Source: JAAAPF01 sp964481035 (GTDB lineage: Bacteria; Pseudomonadota; Alphaproteobacteria; Geminicoccales; Geminicoccaceae). Taken from it: 27,750 bases of DNA. Position 1 is the stretch's first letter; each line of letters begins with the position of its first letter. The translations under genes and the position numbers were made by a program. Shown here piece after piece: positions 1 through 7,389 of this stretch. Below the pieces are notes generated by a model, which did not search any database, was not told where the DNA came from, and was given only the letters and a program-made list of their open reading frames with translations. The stretch is from assembly GCA_964481035.1 (NCBI GenBank), contig CAYZSE010000029.1, positions 1-27,750 on the forward strand, written 5' to 3'.

Positions 1-667
1 CCAGGGTCTCGCCGACGAGCAGCGGCTGGTCGAGCGACCGGCGGGCGGCGAGCACGTCGTCGAGGCGGGCCAGCGCCACCGCGGGCCGGTCGTCGAGGCG
101 GGCGAGGCGGGCTTCGAGCTCCAGCCGGTCGGCGGCAAGCGTCGGCTCCGCGGCGCTCGCCATGGCGGCGATGGCCGCGGCGAGCCCGGCCCGGTCACCT
201 CGCGCCGCGGCTGCGCGACCGCGCAGGTAGGCGACGCGACCCGCGACGAGCGGATCGCCGGTCGCCTCGACGCGCGCGAGCTCCGCCAGGGCCTCGTCCT
301 CGCGGCCGGCATCGAGCGCCGCGGCAGCGCGGACCAGCGGCAGCATCGCCGGGGCCGCGGCGCCGCGCCGCTCGAGCATGGCGTCGAGGGCGGCCGCTTC
401 GCGCGCCGCCGCCTCGCTGTCGCCGGAGCGGAGCAGCGCCAGCGCACGCTCGGTGCCGGCGGTGGCGAGCAGCGGCGCGTCGTCGAGGCGCTCGGCCGCC
501 GCGAGCGCGCGATCGTAGCTGGAGGCCGCCTCGGCGTAACGATGCCGGGCGAAGTCGGCGCGGGCGAGCCTGAGCGCGGTCTGGGCCTCGCGGGCGCCGA
601 TCGTCGGCGGTGGACCGCCGCCGCAGGCGACGAGCGCCACGAGCAGCGCCGCCGCGGACGCTCTCAC
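1..667 (-). CDS. TPR-like lipoprotein, 3' end cut by window edge
   Basis: An open minus-strand frame runs from a GTG at 667 to the left edge without a stop, giving 222 residues of an incomplete protein. The GTG overlaps the TGA of the MCE gene as GTGA, which sets the start. The N-terminus is a short lipoprotein signal ending in the lipobox LVAC (Cys15), followed by GGGPPP, so the mature protein should be lipid-anchored and periplasm-facing. The rest is Ala/Leu/Arg-rich paired helices of tetratricopeptide character (for example RHRYAEAASSYDRAL near residue 50). MCE operons often end with an auxiliary lipoprotein, and this one sits in that position, but it does not look like the ABC_trans_aux fold; a TPR scaffold is my inference. 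The C-terminus is not visible. Confidence 0.75.
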   Translation of the reverse strand, partial: MRASAAALLVALVACGGGPPPTIGAREAQTALRLARADFARHRYAEAASSYDRALAAAERLDDAPLLATAGTERALALLRSGDSEAAAREAAALDAMLERRGAAAPAMLPLVRAAAALDAGREDEALAELARVEATGDPLVAGRVAYLRGRAAAARGDRAGLAAAIAAMASAAEPTLAADRLELEARLARLDDRPAVALARLDDVLAARRSLDQPLLVGETL

Positions 668-1713
668 GGCCGCACGTCCAAGGGCGATGGCGCCGGGACC
701 GGCGCGCCGCCGCCCAGGAGCCAGCTCCGCCTGAGCGCTTCGAGCAGGTCCTCGAGCTGGGCCAGCGCCTGGCTGGTCCGGCGCAGGACCTCGGGCAGCT
801 CCGCCGCTGCCCGGCCAGCACCTCGGGCCGTGTCGGCGAAGTCGGGCATCGCTCGCGTCAGCTCGGCCGCCAGCAGGTCGGCGGAGCGCAGCGTGCGGTC
901 GACGGTGGCGAGCAGCGGGGCGAGGTCGGCGGTGCCGGCGGCGACGTTGCCGGTGACGTCGACGACGTTGTCCATGAGCGCATCGGCGTTGGCGATGACC
1001 GGCTCCAGGGCCTCGATCTGCGCATTCAAGAGGACGACCGACGTCTCCAGGGCGCGGATGAGCGTGTCGTCGTTCAACAGGCGGCCGAAGGTTCCCTCGC
1101 CGGCGACGACCGCGGCGCTCGCGGCGTTGGCGCGGGCCAGCATCTCCTGCAGGTTGCTGTCGGGCGCCTGCAGCGTCACCAGCAGGTCGGCCGCCGCGGC
1201 GACGGCCCGCCGCACCTCCTCGACGAGCGGGATGATGCGCTCGCGCGCCTCTTCGATGAGCGCGCCGACGCCCTCGGTCGGTGCCTGCTCGGTCCGTGCC
1301 TCGAGCACGGCGAAATCCCAGTCGAGCTCCTCGCCGCGGCCGCGGCCGATGTCGAGAAAGGCGGCGCCGGCGATGCCGAACTGGCGGCGGACGACGACGC
1401 GGCTGTCCTGGCGGATGAAGGCGCGCTTGTCGCTCTCGATCACGGCTTCGGCGTAAAAGGGCTCGTCGGGGCGCACCACGACGGCGGTGATCTGCCCGAT
1501 TCGGGTGCCGAAGAGCTGCACCTCCGAGCCGCGCGAGAGCCCGGCGAGGCCGGCTTCCGGCAAGAGGATGCGCAAGGTCGAGGTCTGCCGCAGGAACGGC
1601 TCGAGCAGGCCCGCCTGGAAGACTGCAAAGACGAAGATGCCGAGGCCGAGCAGGATGAACAGCCCGGTCCCGCCCTCGGCGCGACCGAGCCGCGGGGCGC
1701 TTCGCGCTCTCAC
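664..1713 (-). CDS. MlaD/MCE-domain substrate-binding protein of an ABC lipid transporter
   Basis: This 349-residue protein has one N-terminal membrane segment (about residues 17-36, GLFILLGLGIFVFAVFQ), an MCE/MlaD domain (about 45-125, with the typical GSEVQLFGTRIGQI stretch), and then a long helical region to about 330. Related proteins form hexameric rings in the periplasm that pass lipids between the membranes and the MlaE permease. The start is taken as GTG 1713, which overlaps the TGA of the upstream ATPase-like gene as GTGA. A longer open frame to 1878 exists but would overlap that gene by 169 bases and its added residues look like shadow coding. The helical tail is longer than in E. 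coli MlaD (183 residues) and resembles the long-tailed MCE proteins of alphaproteobacteria and plastids. Confidence 0.9.
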   Translation of the reverse strand: MRARSAPRLGRAEGGTGLFILLGLGIFVFAVFQAGLLEPFLRQTSTLRILLPEAGLAGLSRGSEVQLFGTRIGQITAVVVRPDEPFYAEAVIESDKRAFIRQDSRVVVRRQFGIAGAAFLDIGRGRGEELDWDFAVLEARTEQAPTEGVGALIEEARERIIPLVEEVRRAVAAAADLLVTLQAPDSNLQEMLARANAASAAVVAGEGTFGRLLNDDTLIRALETSVVLLNAQIEALEPVIANADALMDNVVDVTGNVAAGTADLAPLLATVDRTLRSADLLAAELTRAMPDFADTARGAGRAAAELPEVLRRTSQALAQLEDLLEALRRSWLLGGGAPVPAPSPLDVRP

Positions 1714-2408
1714 GGGGCCACTCTCAACCGCCGCCCGCGCAGGCGGTACCGCGCGCTCGCCGGCACCGTCGCGTCGTCGAACAGCGGGTCGTCGACCAAC
1801 GTCCAAAGGACCGCGCCGCCGCGCTCGCGCACCGCTTGCATCGCGTCCAGCAACGGCGCCACCAGATCGGCCCGCCACCCCTGCGCGCGGCTCTCGGCGA
1901 TGACCAGCACCGGCTCGCCGAGGAACGCGCGCACGCAGGCCGCACGCAGGCGATCGGCGACGCTCTCGGTCGCCGGTGCGGCCGCCGGCAGGCCGGGCAG
2001 GCCGAAGCGACGGGCGAGCGCCGCCCCGCGCGCCACCAGAGCCGGGTCCGCGTCACTGCGGTGGTAGCGGGCGCTCAACAGGATGTTCTCCGACATGTCC
2101 GCATGGGGCAGCAACCCTCCCTGCCGCGGGATGAGAGCGCAGGTGCCGCGCAGGGCATCGCGAAAATGCGGCGGCACGCGCTGCCAGTCGTGATCGCGGA
2201 AGACGACGCGGCCCGCAAGCGGTTCGACGAGGCCGAGCGCACCGTCGACCAGGGCGCGCTCGTGCTCGGGCGTCTCCGCGTCGACCAGGCACAAGGCCCC
2301 CGGCTCGAGCGCGAGGTCGACCTCCAGGCCGCCGGCGCCCGCCAGGGCGAGGGGCAGGATCGCCGCGACGAAGGCGAGCAGCACGCCGTCGGGCGGCGCC
2401 GCGCTCAC
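1710..2408 (-). CDS. degenerate ABC ATPase-like protein in the MlaF position
   Basis: The protein has 232 residues and starts at GTG 2408, which overlaps the permease stop as GTGA. Its size, its place between permease and MCE genes, and its pattern of beta strands match MlaF-type ABC ATPases. A Q-loop-like IPRQGGLL (Gln96) and the phrase MSENILL are still recognisable. The nucleotide site is not: the Walker A region reads VDAETPEHER (42-51) with no Gly-rich loop or Lys; the LSGGQ position reads ESVADR (148-153); Walker B reads VLVIAES (168-173) with Asp replaced by Ala; and the H-loop position is LVDD. It is therefore probably a pseudo-ATPase. The frame is intact and the operon spacing is preserved, so it looks maintained rather than decayed. 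Confidence 0.8.
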   Translation of the reverse strand: MSAAPPDGVLLAFVAAILPLALAGAGGLEVDLALEPGALCLVDAETPEHERALVDGALGLVEPLAGRVVFRDHDWQRVPPHFRDALRGTCALIPRQGGLLPHADMSENILLSARYHRSDADPALVARGAALARRFGLPGLPAAAPATESVADRLRAACVRAFLGEPVLVIAESRAQGWRADLVAPLLDAMQAVRERGGAVLWTLVDDPLFDDATVPASARYRLRGRRLRVAP

Positions 2409-3196
2409 AGCAGCGCGCTGCACAGCAGGCTCACCGTGAAGAGCGCCAGCAGCGAGCGAAAGAAGCCCCGCCCGAGCGTCGTGCCGTCGAGGCCGGGGCG
2501 ACCGGAATGCAGGGCGGTCACGGCGGTCGTCGCGGCGAGCGCGAAGCCGATGAGCAGCGTCTTGACCGGCACGACCAGCACGCCCACCTCGCCGAGGACA
2601 CGGGTCAGGGTCAAGAGGCTGGCGACCAGGCTCGGTTGGGCGATGCCGGCGATTTGACCGAAAGCCCAACCGGCACCGATGGCGACCACCAAGAAAAGGA
2701 CCGCGTGCGCGAGCGTGCAGAGGCCGAGAGCCAGCACCCGCGGCAGCACCAGCAGCACGAACGGATCGAGGCCCTGGGCAGCGAGCGCGCGGACCGTCCC
2801 GTCGGCGCGCATGGTCGCGAGTTCGGCGATGTTGGTGAGCCCGGCACGGCCCAAGGTGACGAGGCCGACGACGATCGGGGTGAACTCGCGGATCAAGAGG
2901 ACGAGCAGCGTGTTGACGATGGTCTCGCGCTGACCGACGCGTTCGAGCCAGAACACCGCCTGCCCGACCAGGCCGGCACCGACCAGCGCGCCGGCGATCA
3001 GCATGACGCCCAGCGAGCTCGGCCCGGCGATGCGCGCGAAGCGCCAGAACTCGTCGACGACGGGGCGGCGCCAGGTGAGGCGCTGCGGCGCCAGCCGGAG
3101 GCTCCAGGCGACGACCGCGACCGACATGATCGGCCAGGTGCCGGCGAGCCAGCGCCGGGACGCGGCGAGCGGCGATGGCGACGCTTCGACCCTCAA
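2405..3196 (-). CDS. MlaE-family ABC transporter permease
   Basis: The 263-residue multi-pass membrane protein belongs to the MlaE/Ttg2B permease family, which moves phospholipid or related lipids together with an MCE protein. The family core is clear: REFTPIVVGLVTLGRAG, then TMRADGTVRALAAQGLDP and LPRVLALGLCTL, followed by two or three C-terminal membrane helices. The start is uncertain. A TTG at 3196 overlaps the TGA of the cyclase-like gene as TTGA, which fits the coupling seen along this operon, but no good Shine-Dalgarno is visible; an in-frame ATG at IMSVAVVAW, 23 residues in, is the alternative. A normal MlaE needs an active ATPase, yet the next gene is ATPase-dead, so energy must come from an unseen partner or transport must be non-canonical. 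Confidence 0.92.
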   Translation of the reverse strand: MRVEASPSPLAASRRWLAGTWPIMSVAVVAWSLRLAPQRLTWRRPVVDEFWRFARIAGPSSLGVMLIAGALVGAGLVGQAVFWLERVGQRETIVNTLLVLLIREFTPIVVGLVTLGRAGLTNIAELATMRADGTVRALAAQGLDPFVLLVLPRVLALGLCTLAHAVLFLVVAIGAGWAFGQIAGIAQPSLVASLLTLTRVLGEVGVLVVPVKTLLIGFALAATTAVTALHSGRPGLDGTTLGRGFFRSLLALFTVSLLCSALL

Positions 3197-5583
3197 AGCC
3201 GGCCGGCCAAGAGAAAGGTGCTCATCTCGCCGACACCCTCGACGTAGTAGCTGCCGCGACGGCGCAAGAGATAGTCGACCCGCAGGCGGTCGTAGGCCGC
3301 CTCCGACACCTGGATGGCGGTCGCCGGCGCGCTGTCGGCCAGACGCTCCGCCAATCGGCAGGCCTCGCCCCAGAGGTTGAACGGGCGGTCGTCGAAGCCG
3401 AGGCCCGCACCGAAGGCCGGCCCGATGTCGAGCCCGAAGCGGAAGCCGGCGCGGCCGCGAGAGCGCCGGCTCGCCTCACGGCAGGCGGGTTGCAGGCCGA
3501 GGGCGACCTCGGCGACGGCGCGGACGGCCGCCACGTCCCCGTTGTCGGCGTCGAAACCCGCGGCGGCGACGATCGTGTCGCCGAGGAGCTGGAGGTAGGG
3601 AACGCGATGGGTGGCCGCGACCTCGCGCGCCGCGGTGACGAGGTCGGCGAGGCGGATCTCCGCCTCGGCGCCCGCCTGGGCGAGCGCGGTCGCGTCGCCG
3701 AGCCGCAGGTGCAGGACCGCCACCCGCGGAAACAGCGCGGCGCCGAGGCTCGCTTGTCCGCCGCTCTCGGCGAGCCGGCGCAGCAGGGCGCGGTCGCGCT
3801 CGCGGCTGATCGAGCCACGGCGCGCGACGCCGAGGGGCGCCGCGTGCGCCGCCGGGGACGCGAGCAGGGACGGCTCCGTCGCCGCGTCCGCGACCCCAAG
3901 CGCGCCCGCGGCGTCCGCCGACGCCAGGGCGAGGAGGCGGGGCGCGAGCAGACGAGCCAGGAGGTCGAGCGCGCTGTCTCGACCGACGACGGCGGGCCCG
4001 GGCGCCACATCCTCCAGCCACAACTGGCCGAGCAGGCGGCCGGCGCTGCGGATCGGCACGATCTCCAGGCGTTCGACGCCGACCGCGGCCATGTAGAGGT
4101 CACGGATGGCTTGCCAGTCGTCGTGCCCGGCCAAGGCGACCGTCGCGCGCTCGCCTGCGACGAGCTTGGCCCAGGCTGCACCCAGATGGTCGGGGCGCAG
4201 GGTCGCCGCCGCCGTGTGGGCGTTGACCTCGCGGTCGAAGGACTCGAGGCAGACGAGCGCCGCCTCCGCGGCGTCGCGCCGCCAGATCGTGACGCGGCGG
4301 GCCGCCGTGGCCTCGGCGACGATGGCGGCGTAGCGCTCGAGGGCCGCGTCGTCGCCCGGGTCCGCCAGGCCGCGGATGGCGGCGAGGCGATCGAGCGTCC
4401 GGTCCCGCTCGCGCACGGCGGCCTCGGCTTCGACCGCCCGCTGCGCCCGAGCGTCCGATTGCAGGCCCTGATAGGTCAAGAGGCCGGCCGCGAGCGTCGC
4501 CAGCAGCACGACGAACCCCGAGAGTGCGAGCGACCGCCGCGCGTTGGCGCCGACAAAGCCGATGAAGTTCTCCTCCGGCACGATCAAGAGCAGCCACCAC
4601 TCGCGGTCGACGACCTCGGCGAGCGAGCTCGAGGCGACCAGATAGCGGCGGCCGTCGATGTGGACGACGCCGTCTCGCCGACGCTCGACGCGAAAGCGCT
4701 GAAAGGCCTCGTTGACGACCGGATCGACAAAGCTCCCCACCGTCGGCGCGGCCTCGGCCGCCTCGGCGGCGCGGACGAGCGACGGCGGGTAGGCGACGAC
4801 GTCGCCGTCGGGCTCGAGGATGAAGGCCCGTCCGCCGGCGCCGAGGTCGAGCGTGCCCAGAAAGTCTCCGATCGCGGCAATCTCGAGGTCGGCGCCGACC
4901 ACGGTGGTGGGAAGGTCGGGGGCCTCCGGCACCCGGATCGAGACGGTAATACCGAGCGCGCCCGTCGAGAAGAAGCGATAGACGTCGCTCCAATGCACGC
5001 CGACGCCGGCCTCGGCACTGCGAAACCAGGGTCGCTCGCGCGGATCGAAGGCGTCTTCCGGGTCGAACCGCTCCTCCTCGATCGCGCCACCGCGGCCGCG
5101 CACGAGCCAGCGCACGACCCGATTCTCGCCGTTCGCGGCGACGAGCTTGGTGCGGAGCCGGTCACCGTCGCGCTGGACCATGACGAAGTCGCCTTCGGCG
5201 TCGCCCGCGAAGACCGCGGTGAGCTCGGGATGGCGAAGCAGCGCGCGGCGCAACGTCCGTTCCAGCGCGCGGTCCGCCGCCGGCTCGCCGATGACCGCCA
5301 TGGCCATGGCGCCGTCCGCAAGGGCGGTGACCGTGGCGGCGGGCGGGGCGAGGTAGGCTTGGACCTCGCGGCGCACGGAGTTCTGCACCGCGCTGACGAT
5401 GCCGGCAGTGAGCTTCAGGGCATCGCGACGGTTCACCCGCTCGGTGTAGATCGTGATCGCGACGATCGCCGCGACGAGCAGGACGGCGGTGACGAAGGGG
5501 AAGGCGAGGCGGCTCAGCCGCGCCCGCCGCCTCGCCGCCGAGGCGTGCGGGTCGTCCCGCGTATCGACCAGCTCGCCGCGCAT
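3193..5583 (-). CDS. Cache-GAF sensor with degenerate class III nucleotide cyclase domain
   Basis: This 796-residue protein has a TM helix at about 27-46, an extracytoplasmic dCache-like sensor (about 50-340, with the DPRERPWFRSA motif at 180-190), a second TM at about 352-371, a GAF-like region (about 400-545) and a C-terminal class III adenylate/guanylate cyclase fold (about 618-796). In the cyclase domain one metal Asp survives (LLGD, Asp669) and the transition-state Arg is present (Arg747). However, the first metal Asp position aligns with Arg627, the substrate Lys with Gln665, the purine-selecting Asp with Pro734, and the catalytic Asn with Arg743. It may be inactive and act as a ligand-sensing or dimerising regulator. 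Its TGA overlaps the permease TTG, which ties it to the lipid transporter. The ATG at 5583 is preceded by GGGAGG at a long spacing. Confidence 0.88.
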   Translation of the reverse strand: MRGELVDTRDDPHASAARRRARLSRLAFPFVTAVLLVAAIVAITIYTERVNRRDALKLTAGIVSAVQNSVRREVQAYLAPPAATVTALADGAMAMAVIGEPAADRALERTLRRALLRHPELTAVFAGDAEGDFVMVQRDGDRLRTKLVAANGENRVVRWLVRGRGGAIEEERFDPEDAFDPRERPWFRSAEAGVGVHWSDVYRFFSTGALGITVSIRVPEAPDLPTTVVGADLEIAAIGDFLGTLDLGAGGRAFILEPDGDVVAYPPSLVRAAEAAEAAPTVGSFVDPVVNEAFQRFRVERRRDGVVHIDGRRYLVASSSLAEVVDREWWLLLIVPEENFIGFVGANARRSLALSGFVVLLATLAAGLLTYQGLQSDARAQRAVEAEAAVRERDRTLDRLAAIRGLADPGDDAALERYAAIVAEATAARRVTIWRRDAAEAALVCLESFDREVNAHTAAATLRPDHLGAAWAKLVAGERATVALAGHDDWQAIRDLYMAAVGVERLEIVPIRSAGRLLGQLWLEDVAPGPAVVGRDSALDLLARLLAPRLLALASADAAGALGVADAATEPSLLASPAAHAAPLGVARRGSISRERDRALLRRLAESGGQASLGAALFPRVAVLHLRLGDATALAQAGAEAEIRLADLVTAAREVAATHRVPYLQLLGDTIVAAAGFDADNGDVAAVRAVAEVALGLQPACREASRRSRGRAGFRFGLDIGPAFGAGLGFDDRPFNLWGEACRLAERLADSAPATAIQVSEAAYDRLRVDYLLRRRGSYYVEGVGEMSTFLLAGRL

Positions 5584-5671
5584 GGTGCCCGCGAGACCTC
5601 CCGTACTCGTCGCGACCTCGTTAGCGGGCGGCAGCGGGGACGGGAAGCGGCCACATGCAGCGACGCGGCCA

Positions 5672-6754
5672 TCAGCGCTCCTCGGTGCCGGTCACGGCGA
5701 CCCGCATCCCGTCCCGCAACTCGTCGAGCCGGCTGATGGCGACGCGATCGCCGGGTTTGAGCGCGCCGCGCACGGGCACCGTTTCGCCCGGCTCCTCGGC
5801 CGCCGTGCCGGTTGGCTGCGGCTGCACCGGCGTGGCGCGCGCGACACCCTGCACGATGCGAAACACCCGAACCTGGCCATCGCCTTCGACGAGCGCGGCC
5901 CGGGGCACGGCGGTGACCGCCGCGCCCTTCCCGCCGATCAGCACGTCGACCTCGCCGTCCGGCGGCCGGGTGGCGAACCCCCCGCCCAAGCGCGCCGACA
6001 CCGCCGTCGCGGGCGGCGCCGAGCCCGGCACCACCTCGAGGGTCGAGATGACGATCTCGCCCTCGACCGCACCACCCCCGGCGCTCGCAGCGCTGACCGG
6101 CAGGCGATCGCCGACGCTCAGCCCACTGGTGAGCCGCCGCGGCGCCTCGAAGCGGACGACTCGCTCGGCGGGGTTGGTCAAGGTCGCCACCGTCGTTTGC
6201 GGCTCGACGCGCTCGCCTCTGGCGAGTTCCGTGACGTCGACGACGCCCGCGAACGGCGCCCGCACGTTGAAGGCCTCCACCGCCTCTTCCGCGGCCGTGA
6301 GCTTGGCGCGGGCTGCGACGACGTCCCGCTCGGCGTTCTCGATCGCGCCGCTGGCGAGCAGACCTTCCTCGACCCGACGGCGCGCCCGCTCGAGCACGTC
6401 TTGGGCCTGGTCCAGCTCGGCCCGCGCCGACATCAGGTCAGCCCGTTGCGAGCTCTGCTCGAGGCGCAGCAGCAGCTGGCCGGCGCGCACCGTTTCACCG
6501 TCCTCGACCTCGATGCTCTGCACCGAGCCGCGGCTGCCGCTCACCACCGGGATCGCCTCGGCGGGCCGAACCTCGGCCGTGATCGACAGCGCCTCGGCCT
6601 CGACGGCCATCGCCGGCGCAACCTCGACTTGTATGAGGCCGGCGTCGCCGACGGTGGGTAGCGCCGCGTCGTCTGGGCTCGTGAAGCGGAACACGACCAC
6701 CCCGACGACGACCACCGCAAGAACCAGCGGGACGATGATCCGCACGGCGCTCAC
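5672..6754 (-). CDS. RND/HlyD-type periplasmic adaptor (membrane fusion) protein
   Basis: The protein has 360 residues with an N-terminal membrane anchor (about 4-23, VRIIVPLVLAVVVVGVVVF). A biotinyl-lipoyl half-motif follows (SGSRGSVQSIEVEDGETVRA), then an alpha-helical hairpin (about 105-165), the second lipoyl half (FNVRAPFAGVVD), a beta-barrel, and a membrane-proximal domain ending DRVAISRLDELRDGMRV. This is the order of AcrA/MdtA-type adaptors, which bridge an inner-membrane RND pump to an outer-membrane channel. The start is GTG 6754, overlapping the dps TGA as GTGA; a second GTG at 6745 is possible. No RND pump or TolC gene follows; the next gene, 88 bp on, is the Cache-cyclase. The adaptor may serve a remote pump or the neighbouring lipid transporter; the latter is speculation. 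Confidence 0.9.
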   Translation of the reverse strand: MSAVRIIVPLVLAVVVVGVVVFRFTSPDDAALPTVGDAGLIQVEVAPAMAVEAEALSITAEVRPAEAIPVVSGSRGSVQSIEVEDGETVRAGQLLLRLEQSSQRADLMSARAELDQAQDVLERARRRVEEGLLASGAIENAERDVVAARAKLTAAEEAVEAFNVRAPFAGVVDVTELARGERVEPQTTVATLTNPAERVVRFEAPRRLTSGLSVGDRLPVSAASAGGGAVEGEIVISTLEVVPGSAPPATAVSARLGGGFATRPPDGEVDVLIGGKGAAVTAVPRAALVEGDGQVRVFRIVQGVARATPVQPQPTGTAAEEPGETVPVRGALKPGDRVAISRLDELRDGMRVAVTGTEER

Positions 6755-7263
6755 GCCGGCAGGCTCGCACGGAGCATCCAGGCGGCCTCGTCGTGGGCGG
6801 CCATGCGCGCGTTCATCAGATCCTCGGTGGCCCCGTCCTCGAGCCGCTGCGCCAGCTCGGCCACACGCCGTGCCTGGCGGGAGACGGCCTCGTTGTCGGC
6901 GACCAGCAACCGGAGCATGGTCTCGGCATCGGGCACCTCGTCGACCTCCGGCAGGGTGGCGATGGCGGTGAACGCGTTCAGGCTGGTCGGCGCGAGGATG
7001 CCGAGCGCCCGGATCCGCTCGGCCACGTCGTCGACCGCCGCGAAGAGATCCTGGTAGAGCTTCTCGAAGAGGTCGTGCAACGCCTTGAACTGCGGGCCGG
7101 TGACATTCCAATGAAAGCCGTGCGTCTTGCCCAGCAGCACGTAGCTGTCGGCGAGGACGGGCGCGAGCGCCTCGGCGAGCTGGCGGCGGCGCTCCGCGTC
7201 GATGCCGATGTCGATGCCGCCGACGGGCTCGGTCGACGGGGTCAGCGGTTGGACGGCCTGCAT
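6751..7263 (-). CDS. dps: Dps/ferritin-like DNA-binding stress protein
   Basis: The 170-residue protein is of usual Dps length. Ferroxidase-site residues are visible in the signature KTHGFHWNVTGPQF (His51), ALHDLFEKLYQDL (His63) and DDVAERIRALG (Asp78, Glu82). Dps dodecamers oxidise and store iron with hydrogen peroxide and protect DNA in stationary phase or oxidative stress. The N-terminal tail has few Lys or Arg, so DNA binding through the tail is not obvious. The ATG at 7263 has a strong Shine-Dalgarno, AAGGAGAG, 7 nt upstream. It is the first gene of the probable seven-gene minus-strand operon and shares a 126-bp divergent region with the VTT-family gene; a perfect 8-bp inverted repeat in that region may be its operator. 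Confidence 0.95.
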   Translation of the reverse strand: MQAVQPLTPSTEPVGGIDIGIDAERRRQLAEALAPVLADSYVLLGKTHGFHWNVTGPQFKALHDLFEKLYQDLFAAVDDVAERIRALGILAPTSLNAFTAIATLPEVDEVPDAETMLRLLVADNEAVSRQARRVAELAQRLEDGATEDLMNARMAAHDEAAWMLRASLPA

Positions 7264-7345
7264 CCTTCGGCTCTCCTTGCGAGTTGGCGATACGGCTCGC
7301 GCCGGCGCGCGACCGCGACTGCACCATCAATTGGAGCGGAGCCGG

Positions 7346-7363
7346 CAGGTTCCAAGGAACCTG
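7346..7363. promoter_or_regulatory. 18-bp inverted repeat in the dps/VTT divergent region
   Basis: The arms CAGGTTCC and GGAACCTG form a perfect 8-bp inverted repeat around a 2-base AA spacer. It lies 83 bp upstream of the dps start and 27 bp upstream of the ATG of the plus-strand VTT gene, so a dimeric regulator bound here could control both. I do not recognise it as a Fur, OxyR or IscR/RirA consensus. Operator function is inferred from symmetry and position only. Confidence 0.4.
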
Positions 7364-7389
7364 GGCAACCGACGGTGAGGACGAGGCCA

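Noticed and set aside
1710..2669. Longer ATPase-like protein of 319 residues starting at 2669
   Set aside because: The extra N-terminus overlaps the MlaE permease gene and is Arg/Pro-rich shadow translation; the GTG at 2408 fits the operon's overlap pattern and the family length.
3175..5736. Very long plus-strand open frame (853 codons) opposite the Cache-cyclase gene
   Set aside because: Its translation is an Arg/Gly/Asp/Ala-rich low-complexity shadow without any domain, while the minus frame encodes clear TM, Cache, GAF and cyclase segments. High GC creates such antisense frames across the window.
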